Assembly (NCBI RefSeq): GCF_003390915.1
Contig: NZ_QMEM01000005.1
Coordinates: 310,001 to 374,000 of the forward strand
From: Lewinella sp. IMCC34183
Lineage (GTDB): Bacteria; Bacteroidota; Bacteroidia; Chitinophagales; Saprospiraceae
Direction of reading: 5' to 3'
Length of the DNA: 64,000 nt
The position numbers were made by a program, and so were the translations under genes. Every line of letters begins with the position of its first letter. Positions within the stretch are counted from its first letter, which is position 1. The notes below the pieces were generated by a model, which had not been told where the DNA came from, made no database searches, and saw nothing but the letters and a program-made list of their open reading frames with translations. Below are positions 44,451-53,933 of this stretch, piece by piece.

Positions 44451-45307
44451 GTGACTCCCTCCAGCTCACCGCCTTCTCCGAGATCGCCAACCGGTACCCG
44501 GTGGTCTTCTTCGACAGCTACGGCGTCCTCCGCAACCACCACGGGCTCATCCCCGGGGCGGTAGAGACCGTGCACCGCCTGCGTCGGGCCGGCAAGCACA
44601 TTCGCGTACTGACCAACAACGCCGCCCGCAGCCCCGCCATGGCCGCCGACCGACTGGCGCACTACGGCCTGGACGGCATCTTCGCCGAGGAGATCATCAC
44701 CAGCGGGGCCACCACCCGGCACTTCCTCGAACAGAAGGTGAAGCACGGCAAGGTGGCCTACCTCGGCACCGCCACCTCGGCGGAGTACATCATCGGGGCG
44801 GGGCTGGAGGCGATCCCCATCTGCGAGGTGAGCTTCGACCGACTACACGAGATCGGGGCGGTGGCGTTCCTGGACGACGAGGGATACGACCTCAACGTCG
44901 ACATCAACCTGCTCATCAATCTCCTCCGCCGCTGTCAGGTTCCCGTGGTCGTGGCCAATACCGACCTGCTCTACCCCACCACGGCCAACGACGTGGCCCT
45001 CGCAACCGGCAGCATCGCCCGCTTGGCCGAGTACGTGCTGGGCCGGAAGTTCGTGAAGTTCGGCAAGCCGGCTTCGCAGATGTTCCAGATGGGGCTCGAC
45101 AGCGTAGCCCGCGAAATGCCCGACGTCTGCCCCGGCGACATCCTGATGGTGGGCGACACCCTCCACACCGACATTCTCGGGGGCAACACCTACGGGATGG
45201 CTACGGCCCTCGTCCTGAGCGGCAATACCCGGCCGGAAAGCGCCGCAACGGAGATCGCCGCCTCCGGTATCATTCCCGACTACGTATGTGCCTCCATTGG
45301 CCAATAA
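44447..45307 (+). CDS. HAD-superfamily (IIA, NagD-like) phosphatase
   Basis: 286 residues. Motif I is FFDSYGVLRN, where the first nucleophile Asp is kept and the second is Tyr-shifted (DxYG). Motif II is VLTNNAARS, and motif III/IV are FGKPASQMF and MVGDTLHTDILGG. The NagD/IIA cap lies between. It shares 4 nt with the kinase-like gene upstream, so a kinase/phosphatase pair acting on one substrate is a reasonable inference. Confidence 0.9.
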   Translation: MSDSLQLTAFSEIANRYPVVFFDSYGVLRNHHGLIPGAVETVHRLRRAGKHIRVLTNNAARSPAMAADRLAHYGLDGIFAEEIITSGATTRHFLEQKVKHGKVAYLGTATSAEYIIGAGLEAIPICEVSFDRLHEIGAVAFLDDEGYDLNVDINLLINLLRRCQVPVVVANTDLLYPTTANDVALATGSIARLAEYVLGRKFVKFGKPASQMFQMGLDSVAREMPDVCPGDILMVGDTLHTDILGGNTYGMATALVLSGNTRPESAATEIAASGIIPDYVCASIGQ

Positions 45308-45316
45308 CTATCGACC

Positions 45317-45577
45317 ATGCCTAACTACACCGAAGCCGACCAGGTATACATCCGCATCATCCGCAGCCAGCTCGGCGAGGAATGGCCCACCGCAAAGCAG
45401 CGCATCCTGGAGCGCCTGCCCGAAGACGCCGACCCCGAACTGATCGCCAAGTTCGTCGACGAACGCGACGAGCCGGGCATCCACATCAACGCCTGGGGCG
45501 TGGAGCCGCGCTTCTATCCCCACCGTACGTCCAAGCGGTTGCTGGAGTTCTACCGCATCCGGAGCCTGGGCTCCTAG
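45317..45577 (+). CDS. Small conserved-looking protein of unknown function
   Basis: 86 residues, acidic N-terminal half with helices, then [25 protein letters not shown]. No membrane segment or signal peptide. It follows the HAD phosphatase by 9 nt and is probably the third gene of that operon. Its end overlaps the opposing mutase gene by 4 nt. Family not recognised. Confidence 0.7.
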   Translation: MPNYTEADQVYIRIIRSQLGEEWPTAKQRILERLPEDADPELIAKFVDERDEPGIHINAWGVEPRFYPHRTSKRLLEFYRIRSLGS

Positions 45578-47637
45578 GCTTCGGACGCGTACAGCATCAT
45601 TTCCAAAATCTCTTCCGCGGCCGCGGCGATATTGGTGCCGGGCCCGAATACGCCGACCACGCCGTGATCATAAAGGAACTGGTAGTCGGCGGGCGGGATC
45701 ACGCCCCCTACGACCACGCGTATATCTGAAGCGTCCTCCTCGGCCAGGGCGTCGATGACTTCCGGCACCAGCGTTTTGTGGCCGGCGGCGAGTGAGCTGA
45801 TCCCGAGCAGGTGCACGTCGTTTTCGACGGCCTGCCGCACCGCCTCGGCGGGGGTCTGGAAGAGGGGGCCTACGTCCACGTCGAAGCCCAGGTCGGCAAA
45901 GCCGGAGGCGATTACCTTGGCACCCCTGTCGTGGCCGTCCTGCCCCAGCTTGGCAATGAGGATGCGGGGGCGGCGGCCCCGGGCCACCTGGAACTGCTCG
46001 GCCAGTCCACGGACCCGTTCGAGTCGCTCTCCGGCCGAATGGCCCGCGTACACCCCGCTGATGAGTTGGTGGGTGGCCCGGTACCGTCCGAAGACGGTCT
46101 CCAGCGCGCCGCTGATCTCGCCCAGGGTAGCGCCGGCTCGGGCGGCCTCCACGGCGGCGGCCAGCAGGTTGCCGTCGCCGCGGGCGGCGGCGGTCAGGGC
46201 GCGTAGCGCTGCCTGCAGCGCGTCTTCGTCCCGGGCGTCCTTCACCCGCTGCAACTGTTCGAGTTGCTCCCGGCGGACGCGGGCGTTATCTACCTCCAGC
46301 AGATCGAAGTCGGCGTCGCCGCTCGTCCGGAATACGTTGACGCCGACGATCTGTTCCCGCCCCGAGTCGATGGCCGCCTGCTTCACGGCGGAGGCCTCCT
46401 CGATGCGGAGTTTGGGCAGGCCCGACTCAATGGCGCTGACCATCCCGCCGGCGGCTTCCACCTCCTCCATCAGGGCCCGCGCCTCGCGCAGAAGCCGCTC
46501 CGTCTCCGCTTCCACGGCGTAGCTGCCGCCCCAGGGGTCCACGGCCCGGGTGATGTCCAGCTCCCCCTGCAGGTAGAGCTGGGTATCGCGGGCGATCTTC
46601 GCGCTGTAGTCGGTGGGCAGGGCAATAGCCTCGTCGAGGGCGTTGGTGTGCAGGCTCTGGGTACCACCGAAGACGGCCGCCAGGGCCTCGATGGCCGTAC
46701 GGGCCACGTTGTTGTAGGGGTCCTGCTCCGTCAGGCTGTAGCCGCTGGTCTGACAGTGGGTACGCAGCATCGAGCTTTTCGGATTTTCGGGGTTGAACTG
46801 GGCCATCAGTTCCGCCCACAGCTGCCGGCCGGCGCGGAGCTTCGCGATCTCCGTAAGGTGTTTCATGCCGATGCCCCAGAAGAAGCTCAGCCGGGGGGCA
46901 AAGTCGTCCACGTCGAGGCCCGCCGCCACGCCCGCCCGCACGTAGGCGAGGCCGTCGGCCAGCGTGTAGGCCAGCTCGACGGCCGCCGGGGCCCCGGCCT
47001 CGTGCATATGGTAGCCGCTGATGCTGATGCTGTTGAAGCGGGGCATCCGTTCGGCGGTATAGGCGAAGATGTCCGACACGATGCGCATACTGGGCGCCGG
47101 GGGGTAGATGTAGGTATTCCGCACCATGAACTCCTTGAGGATATCGTTCTGGATGGTGCCGGCCAGGCGCTCGGGCGGTACGCCCTGCCGCTCGGCCGCC
47201 ACGATGTAGAAGGCCATGACCGGCAGTACGGCCCCGTTCATGGTCATGCTCACCGACATTTTTTCCAGCGGGATCCGGTCGAAGAGGCGCTCCATATCCT
47301 CCACCGTGTCGATGGCTACGCCGGCCTTGCCCACGTCTCCCCGTACCCGCTCGTGGTCGCTGTCATAGCCCCGGTGGGTGGCCAGGTCGAAGGCGACCGA
47401 AAGTCCGCGCTGCCCGGCCGCGAGGTTGCGCCGGTAGAAGGCGTTGGACTCCGTGGCGGTGCTGAAGCCGGCGTACTGGCGGATCGTCCAGGGGCGCCCC
47501 ACGTACATACTGGCGTACGGACCACGCAGGTACGGCGGATACCCCGCCACCGCCGGGGGCGGAGCGGGGCGGGGGCCGGCGGCGGGTTCGCGCGCCAAAA
47601 GATGATCGGGGTGGGCGGGATAATTCGGTCGGGACAT
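45574..47637 (-). CDS. scpA: Methylmalonyl-CoA mutase, large-subunit type
   Basis: 687-residue B12-dependent enzyme that interconverts methylmalonyl-CoA and succinyl-CoA. The N-terminal TIM barrel has [23 protein letters not shown] and [10 protein letters not shown]. The C-terminal cobalamin domain has the B12-ligand motif [13 protein letters not shown]. It is a catalytic single-chain form. The small-subunit partner and the MeaB chaperone are not adjacent. It is divergent from the YihY-family gene with 87 nt between. Confidence 0.95.
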   Translation of the reverse strand: MSRPNYPAHPDHLLAREPAAGPRPAPPPAVAGYPPYLRGPYASMYVGRPWTIRQYAGFSTATESNAFYRRNLAAGQRGLSVAFDLATHRGYDSDHERVRGDVGKAGVAIDTVEDMERLFDRIPLEKMSVSMTMNGAVLPVMAFYIVAAERQGVPPERLAGTIQNDILKEFMVRNTYIYPPAPSMRIVSDIFAYTAERMPRFNSISISGYHMHEAGAPAAVELAYTLADGLAYVRAGVAAGLDVDDFAPRLSFFWGIGMKHLTEIAKLRAGRQLWAELMAQFNPENPKSSMLRTHCQTSGYSLTEQDPYNNVARTAIEALAAVFGGTQSLHTNALDEAIALPTDYSAKIARDTQLYLQGELDITRAVDPWGGSYAVEAETERLLREARALMEEVEAAGGMVSAIESGLPKLRIEEASAVKQAAIDSGREQIVGVNVFRTSGDADFDLLEVDNARVRREQLEQLQRVKDARDEDALQAALRALTAAARGDGNLLAAAVEAARAGATLGEISGALETVFGRYRATHQLISGVYAGHSAGERLERVRGLAEQFQVARGRRPRILIAKLGQDGHDRGAKVIASGFADLGFDVDVGPLFQTPAEAVRQAVENDVHLLGISSLAAGHKTLVPEVIDALAEEDASDIRVVVGGVIPPADYQFLYDHGVVGVFGPGTNIAAAAEEILEMMLYASEA

Positions 47638-47695
47638 ACGGTAAGGGTGGCGGGTAAAATACGTAATTCGCCGCCGCGAACACTACCCGCGCATT

Positions 47696-47709
47696 CTCCT
47701 TTAAAGGAG
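47696..47709. promoter_or_regulatory. 14-bp palindrome overlapping an AAAGGAGG ribosome-binding-like site
   Basis: CTCCTTTAAAGGAG is a perfect palindrome whose right arm continues into AGGAGG. It lies 15 nt before the GTG start at 47725. A hairpin would hide the Shine-Dalgarno-like sequence, which is itself unusual in this window. Confidence 0.4.
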
Positions 47710-47724
47710 GAAACACCGCGCCTA

Positions 47725-48648
47725 GTGGCCAAACATACCCCAGTACAACGCACCGTCTCCTTCACCCAGGAGCTTTTTGCCAATTACGGGCAGGATAATG
47801 CCTTCACCCTCGGAGCCGCGCTGGCCTACTACACGGTGTTCAGCTTCGCTCCCCTGCTGGTGGTGGCCATCGCCGTCGCCAGCTCCTTCGTGGGCCAGGA
47901 TGCCGTCACCGGCCAGCTGTACGGTGAGCTCAACGGCCTGCTCGGTCCCGAGGCCGCCAAGACGCTCCAGGAGATCGTTGGCAATGCCTACTCCACCGGC
48001 GACAGCCTGTGGGCCACCGTCCTGAGCGTGGCTACCCTGCTCTTCACCGCCTCCACGGTATTCGCAACGCTGAAGATGAGCCTCAACAGCATCTGGGAGA
48101 TCGAGGCCCGCCCGGCCAACAACATCATCGGGTTTCTGGTCACCCGACTGCTCAGCTTCAGCTTCGTGGTGGGGCTCGGCTTTTTGCTGATGATCACGCT
48201 GGTGGTCAACACCCTCATCATCGGCTTCATGGACCAGATCGCCGAACTGCTGCCCGCACTGAGTTCCGTATTCCTGGCCGTCACCAGCTGGGTCATCTCC
48301 ACCGCGGTCACGGCCGTCATTTTCGCCCTGCTCTTCCGCTACCTCCCCGACGCCAAGGCGCGCTGGAAAGACATCTGGGCCGGGGCCATCTTCACCGCTC
48401 TCCTCTTCGGTCTCGGCCGGTGGCTCATCGGGCTCTACATCGGCAATTCCAATTTCGGGAGTACGTACGGCGCCGCGGGGGCCCTGGTCACCCTCCTCGT
48501 CTGGACGTACTACAACAGCCTGATCCTGTTCCTCGGCGCCGAGTTCACCTTCGTCTGGGCCGAACGGCGTGGTTTTCCCATCCGCCCCAATAAGCACGCC
48601 GTACGCGTGATTAAGGAAGTTCGCAAGGTCGACGGCATCAAGGTCTAG
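47725..48648 (+). CDS. YihY/BrkB-family membrane protein
   Basis: 307 residues with six hydrophobic helices. Family motifs are DNAFTLGAALAYYTVFSFAPLL near the N-terminus and YNSLILFLGAEFTFVWAE near the C-terminus, with KARWKDIWAGA between. No ATG is available; GTG 47725 is the first start after the divergent promoter region. The family is linked to envelope or possible transport functions but remains poorly defined. Confidence 0.9.
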   Translation: MAKHTPVQRTVSFTQELFANYGQDNAFTLGAALAYYTVFSFAPLLVVAIAVASSFVGQDAVTGQLYGELNGLLGPEAAKTLQEIVGNAYSTGDSLWATVLSVATLLFTASTVFATLKMSLNSIWEIEARPANNIIGFLVTRLLSFSFVVGLGFLLMITLVVNTLIIGFMDQIAELLPALSSVFLAVTSWVISTAVTAVIFALLFRYLPDAKARWKDIWAGAIFTALLFGLGRWLIGLYIGNSNFGSTYGAAGALVTLLVWTYYNSLILFLGAEFTFVWAERRGFPIRPNKHAVRVIKEVRKVDGIKV

Positions 48649-48804
48649 GCGGGGTCGCAGGTGCGGTGCGTGTTAAAATGGGGGATCGGCCAGGCCGGGT
48701 TTGGGTACGGCTTAGTTTGTGCCTACCTTACTGTCTGATATAACAGACGTTTGGGCCACCAGGCTTTTCGCCCTACTTGAGTTTTAGCCACGCACTACCA
48801 CCCC

Positions 48805-49911
48805 GTGAACCAACCCGCTATTCAGGTCAGTAAGACCTATCTGCCCCCGCGTGAGGACTACCACGCATTGCTCGAAAGCGTCTGGGACTCCCAGTGGGTT
48901 ACCAACAACGGGCCCCTTTTGCGTGAGCTCGAACGTACGCTGGCCACCCGCTTTGATTCCGATACCTACGTGGTAACCAACGGCACCGTGGCCTTGCAGC
49001 TGGCCATCCGTAGCCTTTCCCTGACCGGCTCCGCGATCACTACTCCCTTCAGCTACGTTGCCACCACCAATGCCCTGCTCTGGGAGGGCGTGGACCCGAT
49101 CTTCGTCGACGTCGACCCGGACTGGTACTGCCTCGACCCCACCCTGGTGGAGGCTGCCATCCGGCCCGATACCACCGCCATCTTGGCCACTCATGTATAC
49201 GGATACCCCTGCGACCATACGGCCCTGGCCGCCATTGCCGAGCGCCACGGCCTCGCCCTGATCTACGACGCCGCCCACGCCTTCGACGTGAAGGTGGACG
49301 GCCGCAGCATCGTCACCTGGGGAAGCGCCTCCACGTTGAGCTTTCACGCGACCAAGGTCTTTCATACCATCGAGGGGGGTGCCGTCGTGGCCGGCGATGC
49401 GGAACTGCTCGCCCGGGTCGACCTGATGCGCAGCTTCGGACACACGGGCCGCGAATACCTCGGACTGGGCATCAACGGCAAAACCAGCGAGCTGCACTGC
49501 GGCATCGGGCTGCTCAACCTCCGCCAGCTGGCCGCCAACCGGGTGGCGCGCCGCGACCTGTCCGAACTGTACCGCGATCTGCTACGCGACCTACCGCTGC
49601 GCTGCCTGGACCCCGCGGACTTTCCCGGTCTGGAGTACAACTACGCTTACTTCCCCATCTTCTGCGCGACCAACAGCCTGCGCGAAAGCCTCGTCGAACG
49701 GCTCAACGCTCACAACATCTTTCCCCGCCGGTACTTCGAGCCGTCCCTGAACGAACTGGACTTCCTGCCAACCGAGCTGCGGGTGGCGTGCCCCGTTTCC
49801 GAGCACGCTTCCCGCACGGCCCTGTGCCTGCCGCTCTATCCGGATCTGGATCCCGTCGACGTCCACCGAATCACCTCTATCATACGTGAAACCGTCGTGC
49901 AATGGGCGTAG
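48805..49911 (+). CDS. DegT/DnrJ/EryC1/StrS-family sugar aminotransferase
   Basis: 368-residue PLP-dependent enzyme that aminates keto-sugar nucleotides. VTNGTVALQLAIRSL binds the cofactor phosphate, YDAAHAF provides the Asp, and SFHATKVFHTIEGG carries the Schiff-base Lys184. The start is GTG at 48805. It opens the rightward half of the glycan locus and overlaps the next gene by 10 nt. Confidence 0.92.
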   Translation: MNQPAIQVSKTYLPPREDYHALLESVWDSQWVTNNGPLLRELERTLATRFDSDTYVVTNGTVALQLAIRSLSLTGSAITTPFSYVATTNALLWEGVDPIFVDVDPDWYCLDPTLVEAAIRPDTTAILATHVYGYPCDHTALAAIAERHGLALIYDAAHAFDVKVDGRSIVTWGSASTLSFHATKVFHTIEGGAVVAGDAELLARVDLMRSFGHTGREYLGLGINGKTSELHCGIGLLNLRQLAANRVARRDLSELYRDLLRDLPLRCLDPADFPGLEYNYAYFPIFCATNSLRESLVERLNAHNIFPRRYFEPSLNELDFLPTELRVACPVSEHASRTALCLPLYPDLDPVDVHRITSIIRETVVQWA

Positions 49912-50645
49912 TCGCCGTCATGCAGCCCTACCTGTTTCCCTACATCGGTTACTACCAGCTGGTGGCGGCCACGGATGAGTTCGTCTTCTACGACGACGCC
50001 CAGTACATGAACGACGGCTGGATCAACCGCAATCGAACGCCCGACGGCTGGTTTACCGTGCCGGTGGCGGCCGATGCGCTGGAGACCCCGATCCGGGGCC
50101 GGCGGGTAGCCCCCCTCCCCTACGCGCGCTTCCGGCGCAAGTGGCTCAAGCGCTTTGCCCTGCGCTACCGCGGAGCCCCCCACTACGCCGCCGCGGCGCG
50201 GCTGGTGGAGGAGGTATTTACGACCGAGCCGCACTCCATCAGCCAGATGGCCGAACGGAGCGTCTCCGCCACGGCGGCTTACCTGGGCCTGGACCGGCCG
50301 TTTCGCCGCTCCAGCGAACTGACGTACGACCGGACGCTGCCGCGGGAGGAAAAGCTCCTGAGCCTGCTGGCCACCCGCGATGCTGACGGCTACGTGAACC
50401 CGGTGGGGGGGCGGCACCTTTACGGGGGAGAGTCCTTTTCGGCCCGCGGGATCGACCTACGGTTTTTACGTTCCACCCTTGACTATACCGCCGAAGCGCC
50501 CGGTTTCGGCTATTCGATTCTTCACCTGCTAGCACACCATTCGCCCGAAGACTGCCACGAATGGCTCTCACACTATACACTGACACCCCCACGTCCAGAT
50601 GAATCCCCTAACCACCGACCCGCAGAAGATCGTCATATTCGGTGA
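49902..50645 (+). CDS. WbqC-like family protein
   Basis: 247 residues. The N-terminus MQPYLFPYIGYYQL and following VFYDDAQYMNDGWINRN are diagnostic of the WbqC-like family, found in O-antigen and other surface-glycan loci. The biochemical role is not settled; some members are thought to modify amino sugars. It overlaps its neighbours on both sides (10 and 47 nt), so it is translationally coupled. Confidence 0.92.
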   Translation: MGVVAVMQPYLFPYIGYYQLVAATDEFVFYDDAQYMNDGWINRNRTPDGWFTVPVAADALETPIRGRRVAPLPYARFRRKWLKRFALRYRGAPHYAAAARLVEEVFTTEPHSISQMAERSVSATAAYLGLDRPFRRSSELTYDRTLPREEKLLSLLATRDADGYVNPVGGRHLYGGESFSARGIDLRFLRSTLDYTAEAPGFGYSILHLLAHHSPEDCHEWLSHYTLTPPRPDESPNHRPAEDRHIR

Positions 50646-51300
50646 GTCACAGCTCGCCAGCCTGGCCCACTTCTACCTGACCCACGACAGCCCCCACGAG
50701 GTAGCCGCCTTCACCGTCGACGCTGCCTACCGCAAGGCGGACACCTACGAGGACCTGCCCCTGGTCGACTTCGAGCGTGTCACCGATGCCTACCCGCCGG
50801 AAGACTACTGCATGTTCCTGCCCGTCAGCTTCAAGCGGATGAGCCACCTGAGGCGGGAAAAGTACGAAGCGGCCAAGGCAAAGGGCTACCGCCTCATCAG
50901 CTACGTGAGCAGCAAGGCCACGACCTGGCCGGGACTGGACGTCGGCGAGAACTGCTTCATCTTCGAGGACAATACGATTCAGCCCTTCGTCAAGATCGGC
51001 GACAACTGCGTACTCTGGAGCGGCAACCACATCGGTCACCATACGACCATCGGGAGCCACGTCTTCGTGACTTCGCAGGTGGTAATCAGCGGAGCCTGCA
51101 CCATCCACGATCATGCCTTCTTCGGCGTGAACGCCACGGTGCGCGACGAAACCATCGTGGGCGAGGCTACCCTGGTAGGCATGGGCGCCCTGATCACCCG
51201 GGACACCGAGCCCTACAGCATCCACCTCGGCGCCAAGGGCAAGATCGCCCGCGGCAAGAGCGTGGAACTGGATTCCATTTCCCACAAAAGCGGAGGCTGA
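50599..51300 (+). CDS. NeuD/PglD-like left-handed beta-helix acyltransferase
   Basis: 233 residues. The N-terminal Rossmann-like part (KIVIFGESQLASLAHFYL) is followed by hexapeptide-repeat turns such as VGENCFIFEDN, IGDNCVLWSGNHIGHHT and IHDHAFFGVNA. This matches sialic-acid or bacillosamine O/N-acetyltransferases. The His pair in GNHIGHHT is a candidate catalytic base. It may acetylate the amino sugar made by the preceding aminotransferase. Confidence 0.88.
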   Translation: MNPLTTDPQKIVIFGESQLASLAHFYLTHDSPHEVAAFTVDAAYRKADTYEDLPLVDFERVTDAYPPEDYCMFLPVSFKRMSHLRREKYEAAKAKGYRLISYVSSKATTWPGLDVGENCFIFEDNTIQPFVKIGDNCVLWSGNHIGHHTTIGSHVFVTSQVVISGACTIHDHAFFGVNATVRDETIVGEATLVGMGALITRDTEPYSIHLGAKGKIARGKSVELDSISHKSGG

Positions 51301-52241
51301 TGGGCTGGCAGAAACTGGGACGCTTCTTCGAAACCGCACGGCAGCAGCCGTTCATGGTCAGCCACGCCTGTACCCCAACGGCGCTGTACCTGCCGGCATC
51401 CGACCGGATCCGCGTGTACTTCGCTCCGCGCAACGCGCGCGGGCAGTCGTTGCCGACCTACCTGGAAGTAGCCGCCGCCGACCCGACCCGGGTATTGTAT
51501 CTCCACGACCGGCCGGTCCTGGAGCTGGGTGTCCGCGGCACCTTCGACGACGGCGGCATCATGCCGTGCAGCCTCGCGGAAGCCGCCAACGGCGACCTGT
51601 GCCTGTACTACGTGGGCTGGAACCCCTCGGTGTCCGTGGCCTACCGCAACGCCGTGGGGCTGGCGATCAGCACCGACGGCGGCCGGACGTTTAAGCGCCC
51701 CTTCCCGGGTGCGGTGGTAGACCGTAACCGCACCGAGCCCTTCTTTACCGCCAGCCCCTGCGTCCTGCGCGAGGGTGATACCTGGCACCTGTGGTACGCC
51801 AGCAGTACCGGCTTCCTGGAAGTCGAAGACCGCATCGAGCCCCTCTACGTACTGAAATACGCGCAATCGGCCGACGGGGTAGAATGGCACCGCGACAACC
51901 GGACCCTCCTTGCACCCGCGTCCCCGCACGAATGCACCGCCCGCCCCACCGTCGTACGGGACGGCGACACCTACCGCATGTGGTACTGTTACCGCGGGAG
52001 CGCGGACTACCGCGACGGAAAGGATGCCTACCGGATCGGCTACGCCGAAAGCCGGGATGCCCGCAACTGGGAGCGCCGGGACGCCCAGGCCGGCATCGAC
52101 TACTCCACCACCGGCTGGGACGCCACCATGCAGACCTACCCCAACGTACTTGACACCCCCCACGGCCGCTATCTCTTTTACAATGGCAACGGCTTCGGCA
52201 AGACCGGTATCGGTTGCGCCCGCTGGCAGCAAACCCCCTGA
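51300..52241 (+). CDS. Five-bladed propeller glycosidase/phosphorylase-like protein
   Basis: 313 residues. The start shares one base with the previous stop. Repeated blade-like segments (RIRVYFAPRNARGQS, DLCLYYVGWN, TWHLWYASSTGF, TYRMWYCYRGS) resemble GH43/GH68/GH130 five-bladed propellers. No signal peptide, so it acts in the cytoplasm. In surface-glycan loci such proteins are often annotated as glycosyl hydrolase-like of unknown role. Substrate and catalysis are unknown. Confidence 0.8.
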   Translation: MGWQKLGRFFETARQQPFMVSHACTPTALYLPASDRIRVYFAPRNARGQSLPTYLEVAAADPTRVLYLHDRPVLELGVRGTFDDGGIMPCSLAEAANGDLCLYYVGWNPSVSVAYRNAVGLAISTDGGRTFKRPFPGAVVDRNRTEPFFTASPCVLREGDTWHLWYASSTGFLEVEDRIEPLYVLKYAQSADGVEWHRDNRTLLAPASPHECTARPTVVRDGDTYRMWYCYRGSADYRDGKDAYRIGYAESRDARNWERRDAQAGIDYSTTGWDATMQTYPNVLDTPHGRYLFYNGNGFGKTGIGCARWQQTP

Positions 52242-52246
52242 GAACC

Positions 52247-52918
52247 ATGGAAACCAAATTATTCGACTACGACCCGGCGCGCTACCCCTTCCGCAGCCTC
52301 ATCAGCCGGTACATCGGCACGGATGACCTGGAGGATCTCCGGGCCGCCTACACCAGCGACCCGGAACTGGCCAACTCCCTGTACAAGAATATGGAGCAGT
52401 CGCCGGTCTTCAAGGCGATGTACGCCGGCCTGCGGTCCGCGGAGGGCGAGGAGTTTTACGCCGTCTACGAGTGCTTTATCCGGGAGGTGATCCGTCCCCA
52501 GTTCACGGAACCGATCTACTACCAGACCAAGCCGAGCCACCGCATCCTGTTTGCCGACGTACCGGGGCAAAGCCGGTTCCACCGCGACGCGGACTACGGC
52601 CACGACCCCGCGGAGATCAATTACTGGGTGGCCCTGACCCCCGCCTACGCAACCAACACCTTCTGGATCGAGAGCGAGGAAGGAAAAGAAGATTACCAGC
52701 CGGTAGAAACCCGGCCCGGGCAGTACGCCCGCTTCCGGGGCAGCACGCTTTCCCACGGAGCCAAAAACAATACGACGGGCAAAAGCCGGGTATCCTTCGA
52801 CTTCCGCGTCATTCCCGCCGCCGATGCCCCCGCGCGCTACCGCGAGCAGGCGGCGGCGGACGCCAACGCCGCTAACCCCGTACAGGCCAATGCCCTAAAA
52901 TTCAGCTACTGTGAGTGA
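52247..52918 (+). CDS. StrG-like 2-oxoglutarate/Fe(II)-type oxygenase
   Basis: 223 residues. FHRDADYGHDP (HxD) and a distal LSHGAKNNTTGKSRVSFDFRV with His and Arg fit a phytanoyl-dioxygenase-like jelly roll. The whole resembles the StrG family first described in streptomycin synthesis, including the NYWVALTPAYATNTFWIES region. It probably hydroxylates or oxidises a sugar intermediate. The ATG at 52247 comes 5 nt after the upstream stop. Confidence 0.85.
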   Translation: METKLFDYDPARYPFRSLISRYIGTDDLEDLRAAYTSDPELANSLYKNMEQSPVFKAMYAGLRSAEGEEFYAVYECFIREVIRPQFTEPIYYQTKPSHRILFADVPGQSRFHRDADYGHDPAEINYWVALTPAYATNTFWIESEEGKEDYQPVETRPGQYARFRGSTLSHGAKNNTTGKSRVSFDFRVIPAADAPARYREQAAADANAANPVQANALKFSYCE

Positions 52919-53933
52919 CCACGCCCCGCCCGCGGTCAGCATATCGATCATCACCTACAACCAGCGCGACCTGGTGGGTCGAGCGATCGACAGCGCGCTG
53001 ATGCAGCGGACCGATTTTCCCTTCGAGATCGTGATAGGCGACGATTGTTCCAGCGATGGCACCCAGGAGGTGTTGCGCGAGTACGCCCGCCGCTACCCCG
53101 ACAAGATCCACCTGATATTGCATCCGCGGCGCTACCGGGGGGAGGTACCGGGACGGACCAACAATACCACCAACCTCCTGAACTGCCGCGGACGCTATAC
53201 GGCCATGCTGGACGGTGACGATTACTGGACCGATCCGGACAAGCTGCAACGCCAATACGACCTTATGGAGGCGGAGCCGGACCTGAGCATGTGCCTGCAC
53301 GACGCGCGGATGGACTACGCGAACCCAGCCGACCCCGGGGAGGATCGCATGGAATTTATGTCGGACCAACTCGGGGGGTGCGCCACCGGACGCTACACCC
53401 ACGAGGACCTGGCGATCCGTAATCGCCTGAACCCCTTCATCGGCAGTATCATGTACCGTACCGCACAGCTGCGTGACCTGCCCGACTGGTTCTACAGCAT
53501 CGTAGCGGCGGATTACGCGCTGATGTTACACCTGAGCCGCAATGGGCCGGTGTACTACGACGCGCGTCCGGCGGCCGCCTACTACATCTCTCCGCAGGGT
53601 TTTCAGCGAGTGTTCCGGAAGAACCCGACCATCCTCCTGCAGGAACTGCGCGACTTCGACACCTACGCCGAGCACTTTCCGGCCACGCGCCTGAGCCGCA
53701 AGGCGAAGCGGCGACGCGCGCACCTGCACTGGCACCTGTCGCAGCACTACCGGGAAACGGAGGCCTGGGGGCGGGCCCTGCACCACCTGGTCCACCTGTT
53801 CCGTACGGATGCCCGCTTCGGGTTGAGCATGATCTTCAACCCCGCCCGCCGGGCGCGCGCCTACCTGGGTGGGCGACCCTCGCCCAGCCGGGCGAGTAAA
53901 TCGGAGGAGAATTCGGCCGCTATCCGCTCGTAG
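52911..53933 (+). CDS. Family 2 glycosyltransferase
   Basis: 340 residues, GTG start overlapping the previous gene by 8 nt. The GT-A fold is shown by VSISIITYNQRDLV, IGDDCSSDGTQ and the metal-binding DGDDYWT. It should transfer a sugar from a nucleotide donor in the cytoplasm. Its last 73 nt are antisense to the 3' end of the convergent glycosyltransferase gene. Confidence 0.92.
   Translation: MSDHAPPAVSISIITYNQRDLVGRAIDSALMQRTDFPFEIVIGDDCSSDGTQEVLREYARRYPDKIHLILHPRRYRGEVPGRTNNTTNLLNCRGRYTAMLDGDDYWTDPDKLQRQYDLMEAEPDLSMCLHDARMDYANPADPGEDRMEFMSDQLGGCATGRYTHEDLAIRNRLNPFIGSIMYRTAQLRDLPDWFYSIVAADYALMLHLSRNGPVYYDARPAAAYYISPQGFQRVFRKNPTILLQELRDFDTYAEHFPATRLSRKAKRRRAHLHWHLSQHYRETEAWGRALHHLVHLFRTDARFGLSMIFNPARRARAYLGGRPSPSRASKSEENSAAIRS

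Noticed and set aside
46264-47724. Long plus-strand extension upstream of the YihY-family gene
   Set aside because: It is antisense to methylmalonyl-CoA mutase; the real gene begins at GTG 47725.
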